Assembly (NCBI GenBank): GCA_039000515.1 | Contig: JBCFYV010011135.1 | Coordinates: forward strand, 24,731,725-24,795,724 | Direction: 5' to 3' | Length of the DNA: 64,000 nucleotides | DNA from: Timema cristinae | Lineage: Eukaryota > Arthropoda > Insecta > Phasmatodea > Timematidae | Shown here: positions 1 to 10,036 of the stretch, in pieces | Layout: each line of letters begins with the position of its first letter | Numbering within the stretch: position 1 is the stretch's first letter | The notes under the pieces: model-generated | What the model was told of the DNA's origin: nothing | Database searches by the model: none | The model's input: only the letters and a program-made list of their open reading frames with translations | Position numbers and translations under genes: made by a program

Positions 1-403
1 AGAAGGAAGTGGAGTTAAAGTATGTTATTAAGTTTTCTTACGAAGGAGGGGAAGTTGGGAGGGGCCCAAAATACAAATTTCATAAAGTTTTGTTTTTATC
101 GATGACAACACTGAACGTAATTTCTTTTTCAGAAAATTAATATATTAACTATAAGATTTCACCCATATTTCATTTGCTTCGATTAAAGTTTTATAAAATT
201 TCTTATCATCCCCTTTATTATCAATCCTTATGTATATAAAATAATCAAACTATTAAAATAATCTAATTTACCAAATCATAACAAATAGGGCAAATTGGGG
301 GGGGGGGGAGACAGAAATTTTTATAATCTTTTACGTAATTAAGAGAAAATACAACCGCGTTTGTATGAAGGTAATGTGAAAAATTATCTAGAAAAAAAAT
401 ATC
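1..403. other. AT-rich intergenic sequence
   Basis: No gene, RNA or recognisable repeat is visible. There is a short G-run near 296-309 next to pyrimidine-rich sequence. The only open frame overlaps the tRNA-like repeat fragment that follows and shows no coding signature. Confidence 0.5.
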
Positions 404-500
404 CCTTGTATACCAGCTTGGGATTCGAACCCTGATCTTCCTTACACGGGCAAACAAGACCAGTAGATCCTGGCTTTTAATCCACGTGTCCACCTATGGA
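404..500 (-). repeat. tRNA-like SINE head fragment
   Basis: Read on the minus strand this has an A-box-like stretch (tggacacgtggattaaaag) followed by a B-box (gggttcgaatccca), with spacing typical of a tRNA-derived SINE head. No clear body, tail or target-site duplication is visible. It does not match the head of SINE-A, B or C closely, so it is either a separate family or an old copy. Confidence 0.45.
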
Positions 501-1095
501 GATCTTTACTAGCTTTTTATGCTAAGTATTTAAAATCATTATTGTATTTATTTTAAATATTTAAAAACTGATATCTTCCCAGATAATATGGGTTGGTTGA
601 AAACTTAAAGCATTATTAAATCATCGAAATAAAAAAATTCCCACAATCGAGTATTTAAAGTGATTAAAAAGCATAGCACAGTTTGGAATAGTTCTTAATA
701 TTGTTTTCTTATTCATAATAAGCGCACACTAAATTTAAACTTTAAAAAAGAAAACCAAAGTCATGATGTATGGTAAATAAAGAAGTTAATCAAATACATT
801 TAAGACTAGAAGAAATACATTTACAGTAAGTAATTGAGCTGAGCTACCTATGAAGTAAAATAACCGAAGAAAGATGTTGTATGTAGAATAACGCAGGAGA
901 AGAAATATTTTCATAAACAGAAGACATTGTTAACCTTGAATAGCATAAATTTGGAGATCAGGAAAAGGTTCCTTAAGGCATATATTGGGAGTGTTGCGCA
1001 GTAGGGGAAACGGGAAACGGTTGGTACCACTGAAAGACAACATTTGAAACGTGATGCTACAAAAGAATGTTGAAAACATCACGAATATAGATGGT
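501..1095. other. AT-rich sequence, nothing recognised
   Basis: I see no coding frame, repeat or RNA here. It leads into the first copy of the tRNA-like repeat F. Confidence 0.4.
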
Positions 1096-1107
1096 ATCAA
1101 ATACGCA

Positions 1108-1215
1108 AGTCATATTCTGATAATTTAAAAATGACACCTGTATACGGGATTCGAACCCGGGACCTTTGGCTTAGTACGCCCATGTTCTAACCACCGAGAT
1201 ATCCAGGAATAGATC
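1108..1215 (-). repeat. Repeat F copy 1 (tRNA-like core, inverted)
   Basis: The minus strand reads tcctggatatctcggtggtt, an anticodon-arm-like segment containing cgtactaagcc, and a B-box cccgggttcgaatcccg, ending at acaggtg. The left flank (catattctgataatttaaa) is the reverse complement of the right flank of copy 2 at 1531-1556. The unit matches copies at 1375-1560 and 45695-45870. The acceptor stem is imperfect, so this looks like a repeat and not a working tRNA. Confidence 0.65.
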
Positions 1216-1258
1216 TTGATGGAGTAATCTTCATTAAAAGCATAAATAATAGCTTTGA
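1216..1258 (+). repeat. Flank of repeat F duplicated locally
   Basis: The segment ending in cataaataatagctttg also follows copy 2 of repeat F, at about 1561-1600, in the same orientation. The tRNA-like cores of the two copies lie in opposite orientations. This points to a local duplication followed by inversion of the core. Confidence 0.55.
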
Positions 1259-1374
1259 CTATTTGATTCTTAAAAGAAAAATGCATCCCTTACAATTATA
1301 ATAATTGTACAAAGCCAACTACCGAGTCGAAGTGGCTGCGTTGTCTGATAACTCGTTGATATTAACAAATACAC

Positions 1375-1560
1375 ATTTGTAGCCGACGATTTCCGCACGT
1401 CCATCATAGACTCTGCCTTAAAATATGAGTGAAGAATGACCCTGAGCATAGGACGATTCCTGGATAGCTCAGTGGTAAGAGCATTGGCGTACTAAGCCAA
1501 AGGTCCCGGGTTCGATTCCCATGTCCAGGTGTTATTTTCCAATTTTCAGAATATGATGTC
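1375..1560 (+). repeat. Repeat F copy 2, tRNA-like core at 1458-1530
   Basis: The core folds roughly like a tRNA: CCTGGA pairs with TCCAGG, the D-arm is gctcagtggtaagagc, the anticodon stem ttggc/gccaa encloses the loop gtactaa, and the B-box is gggttcgattccc. The loop would give anticodon ACT, which is not a normal eukaryotic serine tRNA, and the T-stem has mismatches at its base. The 5' part (cacgtccatcatagactctg) recurs in reverse at about 45815-45855, so the repeat extends beyond the tRNA. Most likely it is a tRNA-derived dispersed repeat. Confidence 0.6.
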
Positions 1561-1604
1561 TAGATGAAGTAATCCTCACTAAAAACATAAATAATAGCTT
1601 TGGT

Positions 1605-2034
1605 TCTTTGTTGCTAAATATATATACAACGTGTATCTAAAACATTGCATCAAACATTGGCAGGCTATTCCATGGGTGAAAATAGAATAATTCACATCAG
1701 CAACCTAGGGTCCATCTTCAATATTAAGGGTGGTATTCACCCTAAAAATAGAGCTAAAAACGACTGTTGTTGTAATACCTTAATCAGTTTTCATAATATT
1801 TCACACGAGTCTTTGTATACTACTTATTGAAACCTTGATCATTAATAAACTAAATGTGCTGATACCGTTACCCACCATCATCATTAAAAAAGGGGGGTTG
1901 TAGCACTTTTTTTTTTTTGCAATAAAATATATCAGAGTAAGTATTATTAATTTTGACTTAAGATTACAAAACATGGAGTACAAATTAACAAATAAGGTGT
2001 CTTGGAGAAACTGTCTAGCCTTCCCAGTTTCCGA
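1605..2034. other. AT-rich sequence, nothing recognised
   Basis: Short open frames on both strands overlap each other and lack coding features. A T-run (about 1907-1918) is present. I see no repeat match inside the window. Confidence 0.4.
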
Positions 2035-2350
2035 GATAATCAGGCATGTTTGATTTCAAAGACAAGTGTTAATTCCTGCCAGAAAGTGCTAAGAAAAACA
2101 AATGAAGTAAGGACATTTTTTAAAGGTATGCAGCAAAGAGAGTTAGCATGGTTGTATATATACTGAGACATGATGGGTTGAAGATAGAATACGTAGAAGG
2201 GAGAAATTAGGGACGGAGACCAAGATTGGAGGAGTACATGAGCCACATAGCTAACGAGGTTGTCAGAAGAAGGTACAGACATGTTAAAACTTCCCAGGAT
2301 AGGCAAAGGTGGAAAGCTGCTGCAAGCCGATCTCAAAAATTGATGACCCA
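2035..2350 (+). pseudogene. LINE reverse-transcriptase C-terminal remnant
   Basis: Plus-strand translation, with stops and frame changes, gives KVLRKTNEVRTFFKGMQQRE near 2082-2141, then a degraded stretch, then VRRRYRHVKTSQDRQRWKAA near 2258-2317 and a following ASRSQ. This order resembles the region after the reverse-transcriptase domain of non-LTR retrotransposons, where a 'K..R.L.W.GH' motif is followed by 'DR..W...A..Q'. The middle is badly decayed. No endonuclease or catalytic part is present, so this is a 5'-truncated dead copy. Confidence 0.55.
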
Positions 2351-3205
2351 ATATGATGATGGTATTGATTAACTGCGTTGGGAATTGTATTATTAACAGG
2401 TATATAGTATTTTCAGAGCAGTATGTCAATTGCAAGATTGATGACCAAATGATGATTTGTTGTGTGCGTCATATGAATACAGGATGATTAGTAATATATA
2501 AAAGTAAGTGTTTAACTCGAATGGGTAGTAAGACGCAGACAAGCGGGCCGAAGAGATTTTGCGATCCCAGTCTTAGTCCATACTGCCAATGAAACGGGTG
2601 GATTGACTATTCTCTCACCATTTAAATGCGGGCATATGTATCTTAAAATTGTACCCATCGTAGTTATTGTATGAGAATAACACGAAAAAACCCAACTAAA
2701 TCCTTACAACAACAACAACAAAATTGAAATTCATATCCCGTCAAAGTCTATAAAACTCTCTTAAAGCTTCACACAAAATAATGTCGTGGTTGCTGGTTTA
2801 AGAGAGAGAGAGAGATGTGACTATAGCAACAAGAAACTTCTGTCTAAAACCAGAGAAACTTTCTGTTTTAAGGCTACAAAACCACACACAGTCGATTCCT
2901 CCCCCCCCCCCTTTTCTCCTTTCACGACAACCAAAAACTCGACACAAAAGCTCAACCCCCTCCCCCTTCCCCTCATGAAAACACCCCCTCCTATCTTTTT
3001 CAAAACCCGACTGTAGTACTACCACTTTGAGCCGAATAATGAGGTCTGTTTGATGTCGACTTGTATTTTATTGTTGTTTGTCGCATTCACTAGTGTCCCC
3101 CTCATTAGGACTTTAATGAGGGAGAAAAGCAATGGAGAACATATTAGGGTACAACATGCACTATTCGCCATATTTTTTTAGTGAACTGTATAAATTTAAA
3201 TACAA
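2351..3205. other. Mixed intergenic sequence with pyrimidine-rich tract
   Basis: A (ga)n run near 2801-2815 is followed by a C-rich strand (about 2898-2995). The overlapping open frames on both strands follow from this skewed composition. At 2506-2542 a fragment (cgaatgggtagtaagacgca) resembles the shared 3' end of SINE-A/B, but no head is visible. Confidence 0.45.
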
Positions 3206-3233
3206 TAATTACAATAGTACAATAGTTAAAGTT

Positions 3234-3428
3234 TATATAACGATCAAAGTTGGAAATTAAAATTATTTTAGGTTACGGATACAACCGCTTCAAGTATATC
3301 GTCAAATATTTATATATATATATTTTATAATATGATCAGTAGTATAAAATATTAATAACTTGACGAATAACGACGTTGTATCCGTAACCTACAAATAATA
3401 TTAATTTCCCAAACTTTGATCGTATATA
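3234..3428. repeat. Foldback inverted repeat, candidate MITE
   Basis: The left arm 3234-3286 (containing cgatcaaagttgg and aggttacggatacaac) is the near reverse complement of the right arm 3374-3428 (gttgtatccgtaacct, aaactttgatcg). About 85 bp of AT-rich sequence with a TATATA run lies between them. Such arms suit a small non-autonomous DNA element. No second copy is seen in this window. Confidence 0.6.
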
Positions 3429-3431
3429 TAT

Positions 3432-3500
3432 TGACACCTGTACACAGGAATTGAAACAGGGACTTTTGACACTGAGTTATGCTGTGCTTCAAGGTCATTC
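3432..3500 (-). repeat. Decayed repeat F fragment
   Basis: The segment tgacacctgtacacaggaat and the following gaaacaggga resemble the start of the inverted repeat F copies at 1134 and 45727. It is degraded and lacks a clear A-box, so the assignment is weak. Confidence 0.35.
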
Positions 3501-3650
3501 TATTTCGAAGTTAAACAACGTTGACTACTTTCTGATTTGAAAATATTTACGAAACAGTTTGCATCTTAATTTTTGGGCACTGGAGCTAAAAAAATAAAAA
3601 GAAAACATGAGTTGCACGTTGCATTTTGCAACATCCACGATTTATAGATG

Positions 3651-4141
3651 ACTAGATAGCTGTTGCCGCGGCTTTGCTCGGTGGAAGTTGATTATATACA
3701 AATACGAAAATATACATATGTATTTACAGATTAATTTAAAATATTACGTTACGTTGATGACCATAACTTGACCTCAGATCAAAAATAATGCAAGTCCGAT
3801 AGAAACTTTCACCCCCTTTTTCATCCCTTATTAAATAAAATTTCCAAAATTCCTGAAACACGTATTTATTTGTTTTACGTCAATAACCGAAATACAAATT
3901 TTTTTTTATGTAACTTTGAAAATGACGGACTTTCATACATATTATCATACATATTATCATCCCCTATTTTGACCCCTTTGGGGTGGAATTTTCTAAAATC
4001 CTTTCTTAGTGGGTGCCTACATAACAAAATGAATATACAGTCCGAATTTCATGCTTGTAGCCTTGATAGTTTGCGCTCGGCGATGATGAATCGGTCGGTC
4101 GGTCGGTCGGTCGGTAGGACATGTATTTTATAAGTATAGAT
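3651..4141 (+). mobile_element. Helitron-like dispersed repeat, copy 1
   Basis: It is nearly identical over its length to 62673-63155 in the same orientation. It begins actagatagctgttgcc followed by gcggctttgctcg and ends ttttataagtatagat. The reverse complement therefore ends in a GC-rich hairpin-like block and ctagt, which would fit a Helitron 3' end. An internal (GTCG)n microsatellite lies at 4090-4116. No transposase is encoded. A short RTE-type LINE 3' end is the alternative. Confidence 0.6.
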
Positions 4142-4690
4142 ATCAAAAACGCATATTTAAATAAGTAATATTTTTTATTGAAGCAATACTATTAACAACA
4201 CATTTGGATAATAGTTTATTTTTGAAAATTACAATAATTTTACAATAACATAGCAAATTATTTAAAAAAAACAATACATGGTAATTGGTAAATACAAAAC
4301 TACATTACTCTAAACTTTGTGGCCTAATATACAAACTACCTGACAATCATAAAATATAAGTTTCAATTAGGGCGTCTTTTGAACAGAAAAAAAAATTACA
4401 ATAAAATTATTTTAAAAAGTTACTCTCACTTTTGTTGGAAAAAAGACTTTTCTTTCTTGAGTTTCTTCCTTCAATTCGTATTTATTTTATTTTTAATAAG
4501 CAACTGCACGTGACTAACAACTACAACAAACTAAAGCAACATGTTATAACTTGCTCGAACTATGCATTGTAAACATACGGCAGCAATGAGCCAGACGTAT
4601 GACATCATTACTGGCACCGTTGCGTATTCGTAACATTCTTCCATGGCGCCAGTTAAAACTCCCTATTTCTCATAAAACTTTTTTTATGTA
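4142..4690. other. AT-rich sequence, nothing recognised
   Basis: No coding frame or repeat match was noticed in this stretch. Confidence 0.4.
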
Positions 4691-4693
4691 TGA

Positions 4694-4955
4694 TGACATT
4701 ATAAAATATTCACCCCTTTGTTTAGTTAAATTTATAATATTCAAATACCTGTAAATTAAATTTAATAAATTTCGAGAGGTAAAACTAACATATCATACTC
4801 CTAAATAAAATGCACTATGTATAAAACATTTACTTCTTTGTCTAGTTAAATTTACAAGATTAAAATACCTGTAAATAAAATTTAATAAATTTTAAAAAGT
4901 AAATCTAACACATCATAGTCCTAAATAAATTTCATTATGTATAAAACATTCACCA
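4694..4955. repeat. Direct tandem duplication, about 121 bp, two copies
   Basis: Blocks such as tagttaaatttataatatt, aatacctgtaaat and ctcctaaataaaatgca occur twice in order (about 4720-4815 and 4840-4935), and a third unit begins at 4938. The copies have diverged by scattered substitutions. Confidence 0.65.
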
Positions 4956-5153
4956 CCAACTCATCAAGAACTTATTAAGGAATACTTGGAAAGGATTTGA
5001 TCTAATTTCCTTTAATTTTTAAAAACAATTATGGCCGTTGCGAAAGTGCAACAACGCCAGTCACAAAAGGTTCAGCCAGTCTGCATTCGATAAAAGTTAT
5101 TTAGGGTAATTGGGTGATTCTTATATGTGAGAAATTAAGCAATTTATATGTAA

Positions 5154-5559
5154 TACTAGACAATCCCGCATGGCGTTGCCCATTACCCACTGTGTTATAA
5201 GATTTATATAAGGCCCTCACTTGCCCCCCCGCTACCTGTGATCCACTGTAGTATAGGATTTATATAATCCCCCCCCCCCGGTGCCCGATTTAAAATGGAA
5301 ACATTATCTCTGAAACGTAATTCTAAGCCAGATTATGTCATATAGCTATATTATACCTTGTGTAAAACTATCGACATTTTTATAAGGAATAAATTTAATT
5401 TTCAAAATAAAATATAACCTATGTTACTCGCTGATAATGTAGCTTTATATTGGTGAAAGAATTTTTAAAATCGGTCCAGTAGTTTTTGAATTTATCCATT
5501 ACAAACAAAATAAAATATAAAATAAATCAAATCTTTCTTCTTTATAATATAAGTATAAA
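5154..5559 (+). mobile_element. Helitron/RTE-like repeat, diverged
   Basis: It begins taatactagacaatcccgc and ends with aatcggtccagtagtttttg, then cattacaaacaaa and tctttataatataagtataa. This is the same end pattern as the elements at 3651, 58600 and 62673. The 'cggtccagtag...ttacaaacaaa' stretch is a common 3' feature of such arthropod repeats. No coding capacity is seen. C-runs lie at about 5226-5232 and 5268-5278. Confidence 0.5.
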
Positions 5560-5719
5560 TTTTAATAATAAATAGTCAACAACAAAAAAAGTAGCATCTT
5601 TCTTGACTTTCCTTTTATAGTCCTCTGCCGGAAGTCTATGAACTACTTAAAAATTCGTCACAAACTGTTCTTTTGTAGGTCTAGGAAGTGACACCATCTG
5701 TCTCTTACACCATGGTTTG

Positions 5720-5983
5720 GGTGACCTGGTGGTCTAGGGATAAGGTGTCAGACTTCTGTGCTGGCGGCCGGGGTTCGATCCTCGGTCCCGGCACAGATTT
5801 ATCTGATCTCCAAACCCTTCCTACACCCTGACAAGACATCTTGTGAATGTGTGGAATGCCCGGTCGCCAACCGTGGTTCGGATTCCACGTTAAACTGTAG
5901 GTCCTTCATTTCATCTCACAATCACCTACCATTACACATTAGCGTAAGTGCGTATAACCCGAACGGGTAGTAAGACGCGGTGC

Positions 5984-6017
<34 letters not shown>
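5720..6017 (+). mobile_element. SINE-A, full length, with target-site duplication
   Basis: The tRNA-like head has an A-box (tggtggtctagggataagg) and a B-box (ggggttcgatcctcggtcc). The body runs through gtggttcggattccacg and the tail ends gtagtaagacgcggtgctaa plus (TAA)n. The 13-bp sequence acaccatggtttg occurs at 5707-5719 and again at 6018-6030, a perfect target-site duplication. The Glu/Gly-like head predicts an internal RNA polymerase III promoter. Confidence 0.93.
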
Positions 6018-6019
<2 letters not shown>

Positions 6020-6030
6020 ACCATGGTTTG

Positions 6031-6630
6031 AGGTCTTTAATCATATGGCGCCTGTGACTGATAATAGGGGTTTGCAATTTCCCGACAACACTCTGGTTTG
6101 CTCATAGGGGGGGGGGGGGGGGGGAAGCACCCGAACACGTCAATTCTAAGTGAGATGACCATCGGTTCATTTTTTTTTTTTTTTTTTTTTTACAGGTCCG
6201 AAAAATAACGCGTAGATATTACGTATATTACCATGCAATTCCGTAAATGTCTGCTATTTTAGAAACTACATGGTGTGAATAATTGAAACGTCGTTATTTT
6301 ACAATATTTCTCTTTCTGAGTTTATTAAAACATAAATGTAAAACATATTTTCGATAATAATTTAACATGAACAGCCCTGAGTTCGGAGTTTGTTCGTTGA
6401 GGCGTTGGGAATTTCCGAATTCTTATCTAATTAATACTTTATGCGGTTCACATAAGGGTATGTCAGTCTGCCTAAATATCTCAATAAACTAACAAGCGGT
6501 TATAGTAATAAAGTAATAATAATAAGCATAACAATTCACTAATAATAATTAATGGAGTAGGTTGAGTATCCAACCTTTAAAAAGTAGTGCCCCGTATTTG
6601 TGTCATGAGAAAATGGTCAACTTAATTATA
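6031..6630. other. AT-rich sequence with G-run and T-run
   Basis: A G-run lies near 6106-6124 and a T-run of about 20 near 6171-6190. Nothing else was recognised. Confidence 0.4.
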
Positions 6631-6638
6631 CTGGGTGG

Positions 6639-7691
6639 CAGTGGCGGCTCGTGTATAGGCACTGCGGAACTGCAACACCCCCTATTTCCACTTTATACTA
6701 TCGATAACATTTAATATAGTGATTCCTTTTTTTCTTTAATTGTTTATTTATTTTTGTAGTACAATATATATTCCTTAAGCTTAATGTCGGTACTTCAGTA
6801 GCCATCCCCAGTTTATGAAAAAAAAAACTTTGTATGGAACTGTGCGCTTCACAGTGCCAGAGACGTGGTGTTTGACTGTTGTGCGCATGCGCACATAGGA
6901 TGGGGGTGGGGAGGAAGGCGGGACTGCCAGGTAGAGAGAGCACTGTTGCTCTCGCAGTGCCGGCTCTGACGTGATGGTGGAAGGAAGTGTTTTTTTTACT
7001 CGGCGTGTGTTGTGCTTAAAAACCGTGTACCATATTCTTGAAAGTGATAAAGTGTAGAAGAATTTAGAATTAGATTATTATTCTGCCTCCAGCTATTCTA
7101 TTTGAATCTTTTTTTTCGGTTCTTTTATTTAACAGAAAGACTAAATGCGCTTGCAATACTTTCAATGGAGAAATTTTCCTCGGTTGTCATCCAGAGATCA
7201 AAGAGAAAATTATTATTATTAATTATTATTATTAATATTATTATTAGCACCGCGTCTTACTACCCGTTCGGGTTTACGCACTTACGCTAATGTGTAATGG
7301 TAGGGTGATTGTGAGATCAAATGAAGGACTTACAGTTTAACGTGGAATCCGAACCACGGTGGCGGCCTGGCATTCCCCACATTCACAAGATGTCTTGTCA
7401 GAGGTGTAGGAAGAATTGGAAATCAGATAAAGAGAGAATTATTAAACTTTTTGCACAAATTAAAACAAGAAGAATGGATTTCATTTTTAAATGAATAGAT
7501 CAAGCTTGAAATATAACAATTTATGTTAAAGTAAGTAAAAAGGTTTTTTTTTGTTAAGATTTTATCAAGTTCCTGAATAAATTTTATTTGTATACATGTT
7601 TACCCCCCCCCTCTTTTACAAAATTTTAAAACAAAGGCTAGAAATTTTCTGAGGCAGTGCCCCCACTAATTTTAGCTACAAGCCGCCACTG
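6639..7691 (+). mobile_element. Non-autonomous hAT-type transposon, copy 1
   Basis: The ends are cagtggcggctcgtg and agccgccactg, an inverted pair typical of hAT elements. Flanks ctgggtgg (6631-6638) and ctgagtgg (7692-7699) are an 8-bp duplication with one mismatch, the hAT length. A SINE-A sits at 7212-7428. The body matches the inverted copy at 54173-54999. A short frame starting MEKFSSVV at 7165 has a counterpart in copy 2, but no DDE transposase domain is present. Confidence 0.85.
7212..7428 (-). mobile_element. SINE-A, 5'-truncated, nested in hAT copy 1
   Basis: The SINE-A 3' half is present in reverse, from the ATT-rich tail and gcaccgcgtcttactacccg down to ggaaatcagat. The tRNA head is missing. 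Flanks aaagagaaaatt (7200-7211) and aaagagagaatt (7429-7440) form a 12-bp duplication. The other hAT copy has the uninterrupted site, so insertion post-dates hAT amplification. Confidence 0.92.
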
Positions 7692-7699
7692 CTGAGTGG

Positions 7700-8237
7700 T
7701 TAGAAAACAACGAAGAAAAACAGTTAAGTTTTTTTTTTAATAAAATCTTGTGGTGGTCCGGATGTGTCCCGCGTGCTGTAGTTGGAAGATCTCTGCCCTT
7801 AGATTGCTATGCATATCATATCTCCTGTTCATTATAACTAACGTGCACTGCTTCCCTTGTCATACCTAGGTCGAGTTGTAAATGTGACATACGTAAGATC
7901 ATTAGAGCCCCTGAACTCGAACTAACTACCTACTCTCGAAACGTTGAGGCTCTGTTAACTCGACAAGCATTAACGCCCAATTATTATCTAATGTCTCTCT
8001 CTGTAACGTAGATCAGTAGAAGCTGAATCGCATTTAATAATTCCGCCTTTAGATTTCCTTAAAGTTGCTAAGATCGACTTTTTTTTTTATGCCAAATTCA
8101 TTATATCTGGCATTTATTTCTGTTAAGGTGGTATCAAGAGATTGGGTTTGTCTTGTTTGTCATCTACCTGGCATTTTTATTTTTTAGAATAGCTGCAAGA
8201 AAATTACATACTCTTTTAAAATAGTTAATTTAAAATT
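7700..8237. other. Intergenic sequence, nothing recognised
   Basis: No repeat, RNA or coding signature was seen. Confidence 0.4.
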
Positions 8238-8480
8238 TAGCACCGCGTCTTACTACCCGTTCGGGCTATACGCTTTAAGTACTAATTACGCTAATGGATT
8301 AGGAATTAGGAAGGTTCGAATTGATGAAGTGAACCCGCATTTGGTGGAGGGAGAGTGGAAAACCATTTAGGAAAAACCACCCCCAGTTCACCCGACCGAG
8401 ATTCGAACCTCGATCTCCCCGTCCTCAGCGGTCGAGCTCAACACGACTAGCTCGTTAGCCAACTACGCCACCGAGGCTGG
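8238..8480 (-). mobile_element. SINE-B copy
   Basis: The reverse strand reads a head cggtggcgtagttggctaac and B-box ggttcgaatctcggtcgg, then a body with tggttttccactctccctcc, and the tail shared with SINE-A (gggtagtaagacgcggtgct). It is close to full length. The next SINE-B starts in the opposite orientation directly at its head end. Confidence 0.88.
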
Positions 8481-8696
8481 TCAGACCCACTACCCGATGA
8501 TGGCAAAGATCGGGGTTCGAATCTCGGTCGGTTGTACTGAAGTTATTTTCTTCCGGAAATGGTTTTTCCTCTCTCCTTACAAGAAAGTGCTAGTACACTT
8601 CCTATAAATATAGATCTCTTAATTTCTTAAACCATTAACTAATTAGTACAGAAGCGTATAGTCTGAGCGGGTAGTAAGACGCGGTACTAAAAAGTT
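8481..8696 (+). mobile_element. SINE-B, head partly missing
   Basis: It begins inside the tRNA-like head just upstream of the B-box (ggggttcgaatctcggtcgg) and runs through tttttcctctctccttacaa to gtagtaagacgcggtactaa. It abuts the reverse copy head to head and forms an inverted pair. No target-site duplication was found. Confidence 0.8.
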
Positions 8697-8714
8697 TTTT
8701 ATGTTTATTTTCTC

Positions 8715-8937
8715 CACGTCTTAATTCCTGTTTGGGCTATACGCTTATGTAATAGTTATGCTAATAAAGTATACAAGAGGGAGGTTGGATTTAGAAGAAT
8801 TGTACTCGCATTTTCATGAAAGGTTGGCGATTTTTTTAAACATAAAACCACACTCGCTGCACCTTACAAGGATTTTAATCGCAATCACCCCGTCATCGTC
8901 AATCTATTATATTGCGAACGTGACGCTTTAAACTATG
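8715..8937 (-). mobile_element. SINE-B, degraded
   Basis: Reverse-strand remnants of the tail (cacgtcttaattcctgtttg) and of the body and head (accacactcgctgcacc, cgcaatcaccccgtcatcgt) occur in the right order, with many substitutions. Confidence 0.55.
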
Positions 8938-9014
8938 CGGGTACTGATGCGTGTAAAATTAAGTTCTCCATGGATTAACCATGTTTTTCGGATTTTTTGT
9001 TTGTTTTATATTTC

Positions 9015-10036
9015 CTCTAAACATAGTGTACATGGTTACATGGATCAAAGGAAGGTCTATATTTCCTTGAAACCCACTGTACGACCTGCTAAAATTGATC
9101 AATGGAAGGTCTATATTTCCTTGAAACATACTGTACGACCTGCTAAGACGGATCAAAGGAAGGTCTATAATTCTTTGAAACACACCATACAACCTTCTAG
9201 ATGGGTCAAAGGTAGGTCAATTTTTATTTCAAGCACAGTGTACATGGTAACTTGCTAAGATGGATCAAATGAAGGTCTATATTTCCTTGAAACACACTAT
9301 ACATGGTGACTTGCTAAGACGGATCAAAGGAAGGTCTATATTTCCTTGAAACACACTATACATGTGACTTGCTAAGACGGATCAATGGAAGGTCTATATT
9401 TCCTTGAAACATACTGTACGACCTGCTAAGACGGATCAAAGGAAGGTCTATATTTTCTTGAAACATACTGTACGACCTGCTAAGACGGATCAAAGGAAGG
9501 TCTATATTTCCTTGAAACACACTGTACGACCTGCTAAGACGGATCAAATGAAGGTCTATATTTCCTTGAAACACTACTGTACGACCTGCTAAGAGGATCA
9601 AATGAAGGTCTATATTTCCTTGAAACCACTGTACACCTGCTAAGATGATCAAAGTAAGGTCTATCTTTATTTCAAACCATGTACATGGTGACTTGCTATG
9701 ATGGTCAAAGGAAGGTCTATTTATTCTTGAAACACAGTGTACATGGTGACTTGCTAAGACGGATCAAAGGAAGGTCTATATTTTCTTGAAACACAGTGTA
9801 CGACCTGCTAAGACAGATCAAAGGGAGGTCTATATTTCCTTGAAACATGTGTACGAACCTGCTAAGACAGATCAAAGAAGGTTATTCTTGAAACCCACTG
9901 TACAACCTGCTAAGATGGGTCAAAGTAAGGTCTATCTTTATTTCAAACACACTATACATGGTGACTTGCTAAGACGGATCAAAGGAAGGTCTATATTTCC
10001 TGAAACCCACTGTACGACCTGCTAAGACAGATCACA
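9015..10036. repeat. 54-bp minisatellite, about 19 units
   Basis: The consensus unit runs gatcaaaggaaggtctatat, then ttccttgaaacacactgtac, then gacctgctaagacg. Two middle variants alternate: one with tgtacgacctgct and one with tacatggtgacttgct. Because 54 is divisible by 3, long frames stay open on both strands: repeats of TDQRKVYISLKHTVRPAK on plus and LSRSYSMFQGNIDLPLIR on minus. I regard these frames as by-products of the period and not as genes. Confidence 0.92.

Noticed and set aside
1458..1530. Functional tRNA-Ser
   Set aside because: The anticodon would be ACT, the T-stem is mismatched, and copies with different damage occur elsewhere, so it is annotated as a tRNA-like repeat.
9356..9652. 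Repeat-protein frames in the 54-bp array
   Set aside because: Both strands are open because the period is divisible by three. There is no start context, splice site or flanking gene.
9015..10036. CRISPR array
   Set aside because: Units are directly adjacent without unique spacers and the DNA is eukaryotic in character. The same applies to the 46-, 58-, 61- and 78-bp arrays.
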